Assembly: GCF_004362015.1 (NCBI RefSeq)
Contig: NZ_SNWW01000001.1
Location: 545,288-609,287 of the forward strand
From: Flavobacterium chryseum
Lineage (GTDB): Bacteria > Bacteroidota > Bacteroidia > Flavobacteriales > Flavobacteriaceae
Reading direction: 5' to 3'
Length of the DNA: 64,000 bases
Position numbers and translations under genes: made by a program. The notes under the pieces are model-generated. The model worked only from the letters and a program-made list of their open reading frames with translations, did not search any database and was not told where the DNA came from. Below are positions 36,101 to 46,300 of the stretch, in pieces; within the stretch, counting starts at the first letter, position 1, and every line of letters begins with the position of its first letter.

Positions 36101-36797
36101 AGCGACATTTGAACCAGCAGCAGAAAGACATCGCGTTTGGTTAAATATGACTAATGAAGGTGGAGCTTTTAAACAAATGTTAATTGGTTATATTGAAGGC
36201 GCAAGCAACGAATACGAAAATAAGTACGACGGAAAAAGTTTTGATGCAAACCCCTATTTAGACTTTTACAGTGTTGGTAATGGTAATAACTATGTCATTC
36301 AGGGTCGTGCATTACCTTTTAGTGATGTAGATGCTGTTCCGCTAGGTTATCGAAGTACAATTTCTGGAGATTTCTCAATTGCAATAGACCATGTAGATGG
36401 CGATTTAAGTAATCATGCTATTTATCTCGAAGATAAAATTACAAATACTATTCATGATTTGCGAGCGGGCAATTATACTTTTAATACTTCAACAGGAACT
36501 TTTACTGATCGTTTTGTATTACGCTACGCAAATAAATCATTGGGAACTGGCGAGTTCGAAAATGAAGATAAAAATGTTCTGGTAGCTGTAAAAAACAAAG
36601 CAATTACAGTTAGTTCCAATGTTGATAGAATAAGCACTATTTATATTTATGATTTCTCAGGGAAATTACTTTATAAAAAAGTCAATATTTCAGATACTAT
36701 TTTGAAAATCGATAATCTAAAAATAGCTGATCAGGCTGTATTAGTCAAAGTAGTTTTAGAAACAAATGCAACTAAAACTTATAAAATAGTTTATTAG
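33189..36797 (+). CDS. Giant T9SS-secreted surface protein B (1202 aa, four 99-residue repeats)
   Basis: A signal peptide (MKLKLSLLLSFIYVSLWAQ) is followed by about 170 residues with Ig-like character. Four tandem repeats of 99 residues then lie at about 193-588, each running from ITLG.V.PVC through PTTYSIVWNASPTNSF to AGTAAGTYTGTITVKNANNC. A further Ig-like unit, an SGLPVAGTLTLFPG segment, and the shared C-terminal module (about 700-1202) follow, including RQADYVYWSTPVNPQKL, LYFWTHNTPVVLSGAYRY and a T9SS sorting tail. Part of the module is identical in DNA to genes A and C. It is likely a surface adhesin; the ligand is unknown. Confidence 0.85.
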   Translation: MKLKLSLLLSFIYVSLWAQPPLNSTAALLPVGNYTVTYNHSNPNATGLIATMTVGTAGTGTFTASGLTTAGTGSITVTKLTSGACFSNISTNNVASNITISPATIGGTVNGGTTICSGFPSALLTLSGHTGTVVKWQSSVSPFSTWTDIVNTATTYTSGALTQTTQFRAVVQSGTCVSSDSNFTTVTVNPLPAITLGTVAPVCTSAGAQNTTLAYSGATNTPTTYSIVWNASPTNSFAAVTNATLNASPISIAIPAGTAAGTYTGTITVKNANNCTSSPGLNFNVVVNPLPTITLGAVSLVCASASAQNTSLTYSGTANSPTTYSIVWNASPTNSFATVTDTALNASPISIAIPAGTAAGTYTGTITVKNANNCTSSSGVPFNVVVNPLPTITLGAVSPVCASASAQNTTLTYSGTTNSPTTYSIVWNASPTNSFAAVTDATLNASPISIAVPAGTAAGTYIGTITVKNANNCTSSSGVPFNVVVNPLPTITLGTVAPVCASTSAQNTTLTYNGTTNSPTTYSIVWNASPTNSFVTVTDATLTASPISIAIPAGTAAGTYTGTITVKNANACSSSPGLNFNVVINALPSAPIIGTITPPTCIVATGSIALSGLPVAGTLTLFPGAIVEPYSGTTATISGLAPNTYTFTVNNGTCVSLVSANAVVPGLVTNTYTTSWSNGTPTLDQNLIFAGNYISTGGGAGNINGCSCTVNSGVNVTIQFLDTLTLTKSLSNNGGIVTFENHSSLLQLTNAVNSGNIVYKRTSPQIRQADYVYWSTPVNPQKLIDVSPYTLGDKFMEFNVDNWIITNKNTIMTVGKGYIISGPNSYSNTVKADYTASFVGVPNNGNLSGETVVAGKFYLIGNPYPSALNANTFLIENPFLDGTLYFWTHNTPVVLSGAYRYNSDDYASYNLTGGVGVPAASGNAGNNNAAPSGYIAAGQSFFASSINPGTIQFNNTMRFGGANNIQFFKSAATFEPAAERHRVWLNMTNEGGAFKQMLIGYIEGASNEYENKYDGKSFDANPYLDFYSVGNGNNYVIQGRALPFSDVDAVPLGYRSTISGDFSIAIDHVDGDLSNHAIYLEDKITNTIHDLRAGNYTFNTSTGTFTDRFVLRYANKSLGTGEFENEDKNVLVAVKNKAITVSSNVDRISTIYIYDFSGKLLYKKVNISDTILKIDNLKIADQAVLVKVVLETNATKTYKIVY
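33764..34951 (+). repeat. Four tandem 297-bp coding repeats
   Basis: Units begin at 33764, 34061, 34358 and 34655 with an exact 297-bp period (99 codons). Units 2 to 4 are very similar in DNA; unit 1 is somewhat more diverged. All keep the reading frame. Confidence 0.9.
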
Positions 36798-37292
36798 AAA
36801 CCAATATTTTAACTAAAAAAGTCCACTTGAAAAATATTCAAGTGGGCTTTTTTTTTGCAAAAAATTGAAAAAGATGAATTTGAAAAAGTAAGCTTTTAAC
36901 TTTGAAAGATTTTTCTTTAACACTAAAAAACTCGTTTGAACGATTATTTTTACTTTTTGATTCAAAAGTTAATTTTTATTTTAAAACATTTGTAAGATGC
37001 TATTTTTTAAGCTTTATTTGGACTAGAATAATCTTAAAAGGAATAATTTATTTTAAAAAGTTCTGAGGATTAAATAGTTAGCCCTTTTTTAGAGTTTGGC
37101 TAGGTTTTGTAGTGGTATTTCGAAAATTTCTTTTGTAAAAAAAAGCTTTCAAAATGTTAAAATTCAATTTTTATTTAAAATTGTAAAACCATCTTACCTA
37201 AAAATCGTAAATGTTTAAACATCAACATTTTGAATTTTTTAGTTTCAAATAAGCAGATTTTCGAAGATTAAGAACACAAATACCACAACTAT
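36798..37292. other. 495-bp gap between surface proteins B and C
   Basis: A terminator for gene B lies at the left end (36820-36852). The rest is very AT-rich with no open frame of interest. The sequence AAATACCACA just before the ATG of gene C also occurs just before gene B, so the two start regions may be related. I see no clear promoter. Confidence 0.5.
36820..36852 (+). terminator. Terminator of surface protein B gene
   Basis: AGTCCACTTGA pairs with TCAAGTGGGCT (one G-T pair) over a 7-nt loop, followed by nine T residues. Confidence 0.88.
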
Positions 37293-40200
37293 ATGATTAG
37301 AAAATTACTTTTATTAGTGCATTCTTTATTTTTTAATTCTCTTTCTCAAAAGAGCTATACTCAGAATGCAAAATTACTTTGTTTGGTAATGTTTTTTGTT
37401 GTTTTGAATGTAAAAAGTCAGGTTGCAAACTATACTTTTTCACAAACTGCAGGAACTTATACTGCTATTGCAGGCACAACAGTTCATGCAAGTGGATGGG
37501 ATGACAATGTAAGTACGAACTCAATCCCATTTAATTTTACATTTACTTATAATAATGTAAATTATACAACTTGCTCTATCAATTCTAATGGATTTCTAAC
37601 GTTTGGAACAACTATTTCAGCAACTAATGAATTTAATCCTATATCAACAGGGACAACATATGCTGGTGCAATTAGTGCTTTAGGAAGAGATTTAGTAAGC
37701 AATGGTTCAAATGTAGTTTATACAACAACTGGAACTGCACCTAACAGGGTTTTTGTTGTCCAATGGACAAATATTAGAAGATATGAGGCTAGGAATAATA
37801 GTGGAGAATCATTTAATTTCCAGATAAGATTAAATGAATCGACCAACTTAATTCAAGTTGTCTATGGAAGTTGCTCAGTAAATTACACATCTGACTTAAC
37901 TACTCAAATTGGATTAAGAGGTCCTTCAAGTGCAGATTTTAACAATAGATTAATTACTAATAACTGGACTGCTTCATCAGCTGGAGGAAATAATGCTGCC
38001 ACTGCTAATACAGGAACAGGAAAATTACCTACGAGTGGATTAACATTTACATGGACCCCTGTAGTATGCTCATTTAGTAATTTTGGAACTGTAACGCAGA
38101 TTACGAATATTAAATTTAATTCTTTAGATAACAATAGTAATGGCACAACTTCATATGAAAACTTTACAGGTTTAACTCCAACTACTGTTTACAGAGATCA
38201 AAGTTATTCCTTAAATGTAAAAGGGAATACAGGTGGAAATGTAAATTATTATTACACAGCTTTTTTTGACTGGAATCAGGATGGTGATTTTTTAGATTCT
38301 GATGAATATTATGTTGTAGGAACTTTTAGAGATTCCCCTGCACAAAATGTAGTTGCTTCAGTCTTTGTTAAAATTCCTGCCACAGCATTATTAGGAAATA
38401 CAACTATGCGAGTTATTGGTCATTTAGGAAGTTATAACACAACTCCGTGTGCTGCCTCTGATGCGAATAATGCAGGACAGGTTGAAGATTATACCATTAA
38501 AATTGGTGCTACTTGTACCGCCACACCAGCACCTGGAGGTACTAATTCAACTGCAAACCCAGTTTGCTCTACTACCCCTTTTACTTTATCATTGGCTAAT
38601 GAAACTTTAGGAGCACCAACTTACCAATGGCAAACTTCTACTAATGGAACAGATTGGGTAAACGCTACACCATCTCAACCCGCTTTTTTTTCTTCAGATT
38701 TTTCTACTCCGCAAGCAGCAAATACAACAGTTGGAATTGAAAGTGTTTCAGGCCTTGATGCTAAAATAGAGGGAGGAGTTTTAACCTTAACTGATGTCGC
38801 TGAAACCGGACACCAGAGTGCCTATTTCATTAATAAAAGCTTAGGTAGTAATGTTAATGCTTTTACTACAAGTTTTGATTATAAAATTTGGTTAGGTCCT
38901 GCTGATGGTGCAGATGGTCTGAGTTTGAGTTATGGAGACGGATTTATAAATAATAATGGCGGAGGTGAAAATGGAGAAGGAAATGGTCTTATTTTAAAAT
39001 TAGACACTTACGATAATGATCAGGTAGCCGTAGGTGGTCGAATCCGAATTAATTACGGAGGAAATGCAATTTTTGCAACTGCCATTGGAGCTGTAGCTCT
39101 TAGAAATGCAAATTATAGAAATATAACTTTAACTGTTGATAATAATGGGTATTTGTCTCTTAGTTTAGCAGGGACTTCCATTATTAGCAATTTACTGTTA
39201 CCTGGTTATACAGCAACTAATAAATCAACCTGGAAATTTAAATTTTCAGCAAGAACAGGTGGAAATAAAGATCAGCACAGTATAGATAATTTAGTAATAA
39301 AATATCTTGATGTTAGTGCTAATAAATCTATTTATACCACTAGCCAAACTGCTCCTACTTATTATCGCGCATTAGTTACCTGTGGAACTAATACCACACC
39401 GTCAACAGGAATTTTAATCAATATGATTTCTGCAGTAGTTACTCCGATATCTACATCAACTTGTAGTGGTGTTGCTTTTACTGTTACACCTACTAATGGA
39501 ACTAATGGTACAATTCCAACAGGAACAACTTACAGTTGGCCAATTCCAGTAGTGACAGGAGGATTAACTGGAGGAGCTGCCAGTACTGGAACACCATCTA
39601 GTATCTCAGGAACATTAGCAAATCCAACAGCTACAGCACAAACAGCGACCTATACCGTTACTCCCACTACTTCAGGTTGTGCAGGAGTTCCGTTTACAGT
39701 TGTAATTACAGTTAATCCAAATAATACAGTAACACGAACTTCACTTGCATCAACAACCAATCAAACTGTTTGTGTTAATTCAGCTATAGCTAATATCACC
39801 TATACTACAACGGGTGCAACGGGAGCAACATTCTCAGGATTGCCAAATGGAGTTACCGGATCTTGGGCGTCAAACGTCATTACAATAAGCGGATCGCCTT
39901 CAGCTACAGCAGGTCCATACAATTATACAGTTACCCTAACAGGAGGATGTGGAGTAGTGACCGCTACCGGTTCAATTGCTGTGACACCAGCAAATACGGT
40001 GACATTAACTTCACTTGCGTCAACAACCAATCAAACTGTTTGTGTTAATTCAGCTATAGCGAATATCACCTACAGCACAACAGGTGCAACGGGAGCAACA
40101 TTCTCAGGATTGCCAAATGGAGTTACCGGATCTTGGGCGTCAAACGTCATTACCATTAGCGGATCACCTTCAGTTACAACAGGTCCATACAATTATACAG

Positions 40201-43200
40201 TTACCCTAACAGGAGGATGTGGAGTAGTGACCGCTACCGGTTCAATTGCTGTAACACCAGCAAATACGGTGACATTAACTTCACTTGCGTCAACAACCAA
40301 TCAAACTGTTTGTGTTAATTCAGCTATAGCGAATATCACCTATACTACAACAGGTGCAACGGCAGCAACATTTTCAGGATTACCAACCGGAGTTACCGGA
40401 TCTTGGGCATCAAATGTCGTTACCATTAGCGGATCACCTTCAGCTACAGCAGGTCCATACAATTATACAGTTACCCTAACAGGAGGATGTGGAGTAGTGA
40501 CCGCGAACGGTTCAATTGCTGTAACACCAGCAAATACGGTGACATTAACTTCACTTGCGTCAACAACCAATCAAACTGTTTGTGTTAATTCAGCTATAGC
40601 GAATATCACCTATACTACAACGGGAGCAACGGGAGCAACATTCTCAGGGTTACCAACCGGAGTTAATGGAGCTTGGACAGCAAATGTTGTTACGATAAAC
40701 GGAACATCGTCAATTTCAGGTTCGTTTCCATATACCGTTACTTTAACAGGAGGTTGCGGAAATGTAATAGCCACTGGAACGATAACTATTACACCTGCAA
40801 ATACCATAACATTAAGTTCGGGAGCAGGAACAAATAATCAAACTGCATGTATTAATACAGCTTTAAGCAATATCACGTTTACAACAACAGGCGCTACAGG
40901 TGCAACATTTTCAGGTTTACCAACTGGAGTTAGTGGAACTTGGGCAGCAAATGTTGTTACGATAAACGGAACAACATCAATTTCAGGTTCGTTTCCATAT
41001 ACTGTTACTTTAACAGGTGGTTGCGGAAATGTAACAACTACTGGAACAATTATAACAAGCCCTTTACCAGTTATTACATCACAGCCACAACCTCTAGCAG
41101 TTTGTGAGGGGCAAGGTGGAAGTTTTAGTATCGTAACTTCTGCTACATCGCCTACTTATCAGTGGGAATATAGTGCAAGCCTTTCAGGACCTTGGACAGC
41201 AACAAACGGTCAGGCTGGTGTTTCAGGAGATAATACTGCAAGTTTATCTTTAACAAATGTACCGGTTACTTATTCTAATTTCTATATTCGTTGTACAGTA
41301 ACCAGTAATACTTGCTACACAATTTCTAATGCAGTTTTATTAACTGTTAACCCTTTACCATCAGCTCCATCGGCGGGCACTACAACCAGTGTTAGCTGTA
41401 CTACTACTGGAAGCGTAGCTTTAAGCAACCTGCCTTCCGGAGCCTGGACAATAAACCAAACGGGTTTTGCTTCAAATACAATAAACGGTTCAGGAACCAC
41501 ATATACCGTTACCGGTCTTGCAGCGGGAACTTACAGATTTACCGTAAGCAATGGCACTTGTACCTCTGTAGTATCATCTGATGTAACCATAACAGATCAG
41601 TCTTCCACAACATGGAACGGTACAGCATGGTCAAACCTGCCTCCTAATGCTACAAAAGCAGCTATTATCGCAGGTACTTTTGCGGTATCTTCTGATCTAA
41701 CAGCCTGTTCTTTGACCATCAATACAGGAATTAACATCGTGGTGCCTTCAGACCGTACTTTGTATATCATAAACGGACTTAACGTTTCTTCAGGATCAAC
41801 ATTAACATTCGAGAACCACTCGAGCCTTGTTCAGGTAAATAATAATGCTGTGAATTCAGGAACAATTACCTATAAGCGTATCGCAGCCCAAATTCGTCAG
41901 GCTGATTATATATACTGGTCAACACCGGTAACACCGCAAAAACTTATTGATGTTTCTCCTTATACCTTAGGGGATAAGTTTATGGGATTTAACGGTAATA
42001 ATTGGGTCATTACCAATAAAAACACGATCATGACCGTTGGTAAGGGTTACATTATCCGTGGTCCGCAAACCTTTTCCAATACAGTAAAGGCTGATTACGA
42101 AGCTTCTTTCAAAGGTATTCCAAACAATGGAATAATCAATGGTGAAACACTGGCAGCTGGTAAATACTATTTAATCGGAAACCCGTATCCGTCTGCCCTG
42201 GATGCCAATACCTTTATAACAGAAAACAATTTCCTTGAAGGAACTCTTTATTTCTGGACCCATAACACGCCGGTGGTTCTTTCAGGTGCGTATAAATACA
42301 GCTCAACGGATTATGCAAGTTATAATCTGACAGGTGGTGTTGGAACAGGCCTACAGGCCCCTAGCTCAAACCCTTCCAACAATAATAGCAAACCATCAGG
42401 ATATATAGGTGCGGGACAATCCTTTTTTGCAAGTGCCGCTACTGGCGGAACAATAGCATTTAACAATGGAATGCGTCTTGGAGCAGCTGACAATACACAG
42501 TTCTTTAAATCGGCTTCGAAAACAGCTGCAGTGGAAAAACACCGTATCTGGCTAAACATGACCAATACCGAGGGAGCCTTCAAGCAAATGCTGGTAGGGT
42601 ATGTACAAGGGGCTACAAATGAATATGAACCCCGATACGACGGAGTAAGTTTTGATGCCAATACCTATATTGATTTCTACAGTGTGGCCAACAATAACAA
42701 TTATGTAATTCAGGCGCGCGCGTTGCCTTTTACAGATACGGATCTGGTTCCGTTGGGATATAGAACGACTATTGCAGGGGAGTTTACCATTTCGATTGAT
42801 CAGGCAGACGGGAACATGAAAAATCAGGTGATTTACCTGGAAGACAAAACAACCGGAACCATTCATAATTTAACCCAAAGTGATTATAAATTCACAACGG
42901 TTAAAGGAACCTTTGCAGATCGTTTGGTATTGCGTTACACCAACAAAACACTTGGAACAGGAGACTTCGAAAACATCGAAAACGGCCTTCTGGTTTCGGT
43001 GAAGGATAAAACCATCAAAGTACTGTCCTCAAAAGAAAATATTAAGGAAGTTAGCATTTATGATGTATCTGGAAAACTGCTTTACAACAAAAAGAAAGTA
43101 GGAAACACTGAATTGCAGATTCAGAACCTGCAAGTGGCAAATCAGGTACTGCTTGTGAAAGTTACCCTGGATAACAACTTTACAGCTGCCAAGAAAATTA

Positions 43201-43211
43201 TTTTTAATTAA
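37293..43211 (+). CDS. Giant T9SS-secreted surface protein C (1972 aa, GEVED, lectin-like domain, five 90-residue repeats)
   Basis: This is the largest protein of the window. After a long signal region (to about residue 49, ending in VLNVKSQ) come a domain with two-fold beta strands (FNFTFTYNNVNYTTCSINSNG), a GEVED-type domain near 270-410 (AFFDWNQDGDFLDSDEYYVVG) and an L-type lectin-like domain near 480-660 (SFDYKIWLGPADGADGLSLSYGDG). Five tandem repeats of 89-90 residues lie at about 816-1263 (TTNQTVCVNSAIANITY, GATFSGLPNGVTGSW). An Ig-like unit (PLAVCEGQGGSFSI) and the shared C-terminal module with T9SS sorting signal (1367-1972) follow. The lectin-like domain suggests glycan binding. It is expected on the cell surface. 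Confidence 0.87.
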   Translation: MIRKLLLLVHSLFFNSLSQKSYTQNAKLLCLVMFFVVLNVKSQVANYTFSQTAGTYTAIAGTTVHASGWDDNVSTNSIPFNFTFTYNNVNYTTCSINSNGFLTFGTTISATNEFNPISTGTTYAGAISALGRDLVSNGSNVVYTTTGTAPNRVFVVQWTNIRRYEARNNSGESFNFQIRLNESTNLIQVVYGSCSVNYTSDLTTQIGLRGPSSADFNNRLITNNWTASSAGGNNAATANTGTGKLPTSGLTFTWTPVVCSFSNFGTVTQITNIKFNSLDNNSNGTTSYENFTGLTPTTVYRDQSYSLNVKGNTGGNVNYYYTAFFDWNQDGDFLDSDEYYVVGTFRDSPAQNVVASVFVKIPATALLGNTTMRVIGHLGSYNTTPCAASDANNAGQVEDYTIKIGATCTATPAPGGTNSTANPVCSTTPFTLSLANETLGAPTYQWQTSTNGTDWVNATPSQPAFFSSDFSTPQAANTTVGIESVSGLDAKIEGGVLTLTDVAETGHQSAYFINKSLGSNVNAFTTSFDYKIWLGPADGADGLSLSYGDGFINNNGGGENGEGNGLILKLDTYDNDQVAVGGRIRINYGGNAIFATAIGAVALRNANYRNITLTVDNNGYLSLSLAGTSIISNLLLPGYTATNKSTWKFKFSARTGGNKDQHSIDNLVIKYLDVSANKSIYTTSQTAPTYYRALVTCGTNTTPSTGILINMISAVVTPISTSTCSGVAFTVTPTNGTNGTIPTGTTYSWPIPVVTGGLTGGAASTGTPSSISGTLANPTATAQTATYTVTPTTSGCAGVPFTVVITVNPNNTVTRTSLASTTNQTVCVNSAIANITYTTTGATGATFSGLPNGVTGSWASNVITISGSPSATAGPYNYTVTLTGGCGVVTATGSIAVTPANTVTLTSLASTTNQTVCVNSAIANITYSTTGATGATFSGLPNGVTGSWASNVITISGSPSVTTGPYNYTVTLTGGCGVVTATGSIAVTPANTVTLTSLASTTNQTVCVNSAIANITYTTTGATAATFSGLPTGVTGSWASNVVTISGSPSATAGPYNYTVTLTGGCGVVTANGSIAVTPANTVTLTSLASTTNQTVCVNSAIANITYTTTGATGATFSGLPTGVNGAWTANVVTINGTSSISGSFPYTVTLTGGCGNVIATGTITITPANTITLSSGAGTNNQTACINTALSNITFTTTGATGATFSGLPTGVSGTWAANVVTINGTTSISGSFPYTVTLTGGCGNVTTTGTIITSPLPVITSQPQPLAVCEGQGGSFSIVTSATSPTYQWEYSASLSGPWTATNGQAGVSGDNTASLSLTNVPVTYSNFYIRCTVTSNTCYTISNAVLLTVNPLPSAPSAGTTTSVSCTTTGSVALSNLPSGAWTINQTGFASNTINGSGTTYTVTGLAAGTYRFTVSNGTCTSVVSSDVTITDQSSTTWNGTAWSNLPPNATKAAIIAGTFAVSSDLTACSLTINTGINIVVPSDRTLYIINGLNVSSGSTLTFENHSSLVQVNNNAVNSGTITYKRIAAQIRQADYIYWSTPVTPQKLIDVSPYTLGDKFMGFNGNNWVITNKNTIMTVGKGYIIRGPQTFSNTVKADYEASFKGIPNNGIINGETLAAGKYYLIGNPYPSALDANTFITENNFLEGTLYFWTHNTPVVLSGAYKYSSTDYASYNLTGGVGTGLQAPSSNPSNNNSKPSGYIGAGQSFFASAATGGTIAFNNGMRLGAADNTQFFKSASKTAAVEKHRIWLNMTNTEGAFKQMLVGYVQGATNEYEPRYDGVSFDANTYIDFYSVANNNNYVIQARALPFTDTDLVPLGYRTTIAGEFTISIDQADGNMKNQVIYLEDKTTGTIHNLTQSDYKFTTVKGTFADRLVLRYTNKTLGTGDFENIENGLLVSVKDKTIKVLSSKENIKEVSIYDVSGKLLYNKKKVGNTELQIQNLQVANQVLLVKVTLDNNFTAAKKIIFN
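39738..41080 (+). repeat. Five tandem coding repeats, period 270 bp (last two 267 bp)
   Basis: Units start at 39738, 40008, 40278, 40548 and 40815. The first three are nearly identical in DNA, the fourth starts identical and then diverges, and the fifth is clearly older. The period keeps the frame, so copy number can change without breaking the gene. Confidence 0.9.
41393..43211 (+). repeat. Right arm of the 1819-bp inverted repeat
   Basis: It matches the reverse complement of 28318-30136 over its full length with no net gap. It encodes the last 606 residues of surface protein C, including the T9SS sorting domain. Confidence 0.92.
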
Positions 43212-43232
43212 GAAGTTAAATAGATCACTACT

Positions 43233-43263
43233 AAAAGACGCACAAATAGTGCGTCTTTTTTTG
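43233..43263 (+). terminator. Terminator of surface protein C gene
   Basis: AAAAGACGCAC pairs with GTGCGTCTTTT over a 5-nt loop, followed by T residues. Confidence 0.9.
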
Positions 43264-43395
43264 TTTTTAGATGTTTGAGAGAACGCGATATTTTATTAAA
43301 AATATCACGGAAAGTGGGTATTGCATGGTTTCAAAGCAAATCATAATTTTAGCCAAATTCTTACATATAAATAATTCTCGCAACACTACTTAATT

Positions 43396-46300
43396 TTGAT
43401 TAAAAAAATACTTCTTTCGCTGGTTTTCTTTTTACCCATTATAAGTCTGCAACTTTCTGCACAACAAGGTAAAGTTGATGTAACTTTTAATATACTTGAT
43501 GACGGACTAAACGGAGATGGGTTCGATAATACGGTTCGAACCTTGTCTTTGCAAACAGACCAAAACCTGATTGTTGGTGGTGATTATTTAAATCTTAATG
43601 GAATTTCTTCGCCGTATTTAACTCGTTTAAATCCAGATGGAAATATTGATCTAGCTTTTAATACTGGAACTGGATTTAATGGCAAAGTTTATTCTTCATA
43701 CATACAATCAGATGGAAAAATTATTGTTGGAGGGAGTTTTACAACTTATAACGGAATTAATGCTGGAAGACTTATTAGATTAAATACAGATGGATCAAAT
43801 GATGCTTCATTTAATACGTCAATTGGAGGGACAACTGGAATTATTTATGCCATAAAAGCGCAAGCCGATGGTAAAATTATAATAGCCGGTAGTTTTACAA
43901 AATATAATGGTACAACCGCAAATAGAATCGCCCGAATCTTGCCTAATGGTGATTTAGACACTTCTTTTAATACGGGAACAGGTTCAACTTCTAACATTAC
44001 AAATATTGTAATCCTACCCGACGGAAAAATTTTATTGTCCGGTAATTTTACTTCGTTTAATGGAACCGCAAGCAACAAACTGGTTCGATTATATTCAGAC
44101 GGAAGAGTAGATTCGAGTTTTAATATTGGAACAGGCTTCGACGATGACGTAAGTGCCATCGCTGTACAACCTGATGGCAAAATTATTCTTGGCGGAAAAT
44201 TCACAACTTATAATGGAAATGTGGCCAACAGAATTATTAGAATTAATGAAGATGGAAGCAATGACAACAGTTTTTTGTCTGGATCAGGAATTAATTCAGG
44301 AGCCGTTCAGACTATTAAACTAAGTTCTTCAGGCAATATTATGGTAGGAGGCTCCTTTACAGGTGATTACAATGGAGTTGATGTTAACAGAGTTTTTCTT
44401 TTGAATCAGAATGGAATTTTAAAAGATGATATTGACTTTGGTTCAGGACCAGCATCGGCATCCGTTTTGGCTCTGGAAGATGATTCAGAAGGATCTTGGT
44501 ATATTGGAGGTTCATTTTCGGTTTTTGATGGATTAAACCAAGGAAGGCTGGCAAAAATTAATACGGAGGGAGAATATGATACGGCTTATTTATCGGCTGG
44601 AATTGGTTTTGATAATTCTGTTTATAAAGTAATGCCATTAGAAAATAAAAAGACAATGGTCTTTGGTAATTTTAAAAAGTTTAATGGTGAATTTGCATCC
44701 AGAATTGCAAGACTTTCAGAAGATGGTTCGCTGGATACAAGTTTTAATCCTGCTCAAATCGGAGCTAATAATTACATAAAAACAGCAGTACTGCAAGCGG
44801 ATGGAAAAATTATTCTGGGAGGTAATTTTACAAATTACAATGAAACAAATTCCAATCGTTTAATTAGGATTTTACCAGACGGTTTAGTCGATAGTACTTT
44901 CAATATTGGTTATGGATTTACTGCTTACGTATACACAATGGCAATCCAGTCTGATCAGAAAATAATTGTGGCAGGGAGTTTTACTAGTTATAATAAAGAT
45001 TCTTCTGTAATGCGTATTGCAAGATTATTACCTGATGGAACTAGAGATACAAGTTTTAATGTTGGGAGAAGTGTAGATGGTATTATTGAGACCGTCCTCA
45101 TTCAACCTGATGGAAAAATTCTGGTGGGAGGACAGTTTACTAATTTTGACGGACATCCTTTTGCACGATTAATCCGTTTAAATCCTGATGGAAGTATCGA
45201 TTCAGGTTTCAATGTCGGAAGTGGTTTTGATAAAAATGTGTACGCAATAGCATTGCAATCAGATGGAAAAATCATTGTTGGAGGAGCATTTTTAAATTAT
45301 AACGGATCATCTCAAAAACGAATTGTACGATTAAATAGCAATGGAAGTTTAGATACATCTTTTGATTCCGGTACAGGTTTTAGTAAAGGAGATGTTCGCA
45401 GCATTTTAGTACAACCGGATGATCGTATTTTGGTCGGAGGAACTTTTTCAGGAACCTATAAAAACCATATTTCTCTAAGATTAATTCGGTTACTGAAATC
45501 GGGAGATTATGATTATTCTTTCGAAGCACGTCTAAATAACAAGCTTTATTCAATGAGTTTTACATCTGATTACAGATTACTAATTGGTGGAGATTTTAAT
45601 TCAGTTTCGGGAATTTCAAAACATAGAATTGCACGTTTAAAACTTTGTTTAGATTCAACAACTTGGAATGGTACGACATGGTCCAATGGTTTTCCATCAG
45701 GCGGAAAGCAAGTGTTTTTCAAAAATGATTATTCAGTTTTAACATCGGCAAATGTTTGTAGTTGTTCTATTGATGAAGGTAAAACGGTTACACTTTTAAA
45801 TGGAAATACTTTAGGAATTGAATTTGATTACTCAGGATTAGGAACTTTGGTTTTAGAAGATACTGCAAGTTTATATCAGCAAGATGATGAAACACTTAAT
45901 ACCGGAATTGTTCATGTAAAAAGAAAATCATCTCCAATATTAAAATTTGATTATACGTATTGGTCATCACCAGTTGAAAATCAAAAGTTGATTGATATTT
46001 CACCTTATACATCTTTAGATAAATTCTTTTCCTTTAGCATTACTTCAAATAGTTGGAAACAGGAAAATCCATCAGATAAAATGGTTATCGGCAGAGGATA
46101 TATTATTCGAGGCCCGCAGTATTTTTCAGCATCAGTTCCTGAAAAATTTGAAGCTACATTTAAAGGAATTCCATTTAATGGGAAAGTAAGTTTAAGCTTT
46201 CAGAAAACGGATGGATTTAATTTGGTTGGAAATCCGTATCCTTCAGCAATTGATGCAGATGTTTTTTTAGCCAAAAACGCATCGAATATTAAGGGAACAC

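Noticed and set aside
39738..41080. CRISPR-like regular repeats
   Set aside because: The period (270 bp) is far too long, the repeats are continuous and in frame within a coding gene, and there are no spacers or cas genes.
42320..42866. Antisense open frames of 104 and 113 residues that recur almost identically at 28663-29209
   Set aside because: They lie opposite the C-terminal module of the two surface proteins. They are conserved only because the DNA of the inverted-repeat arms is nearly identical. No signal or domain is visible.
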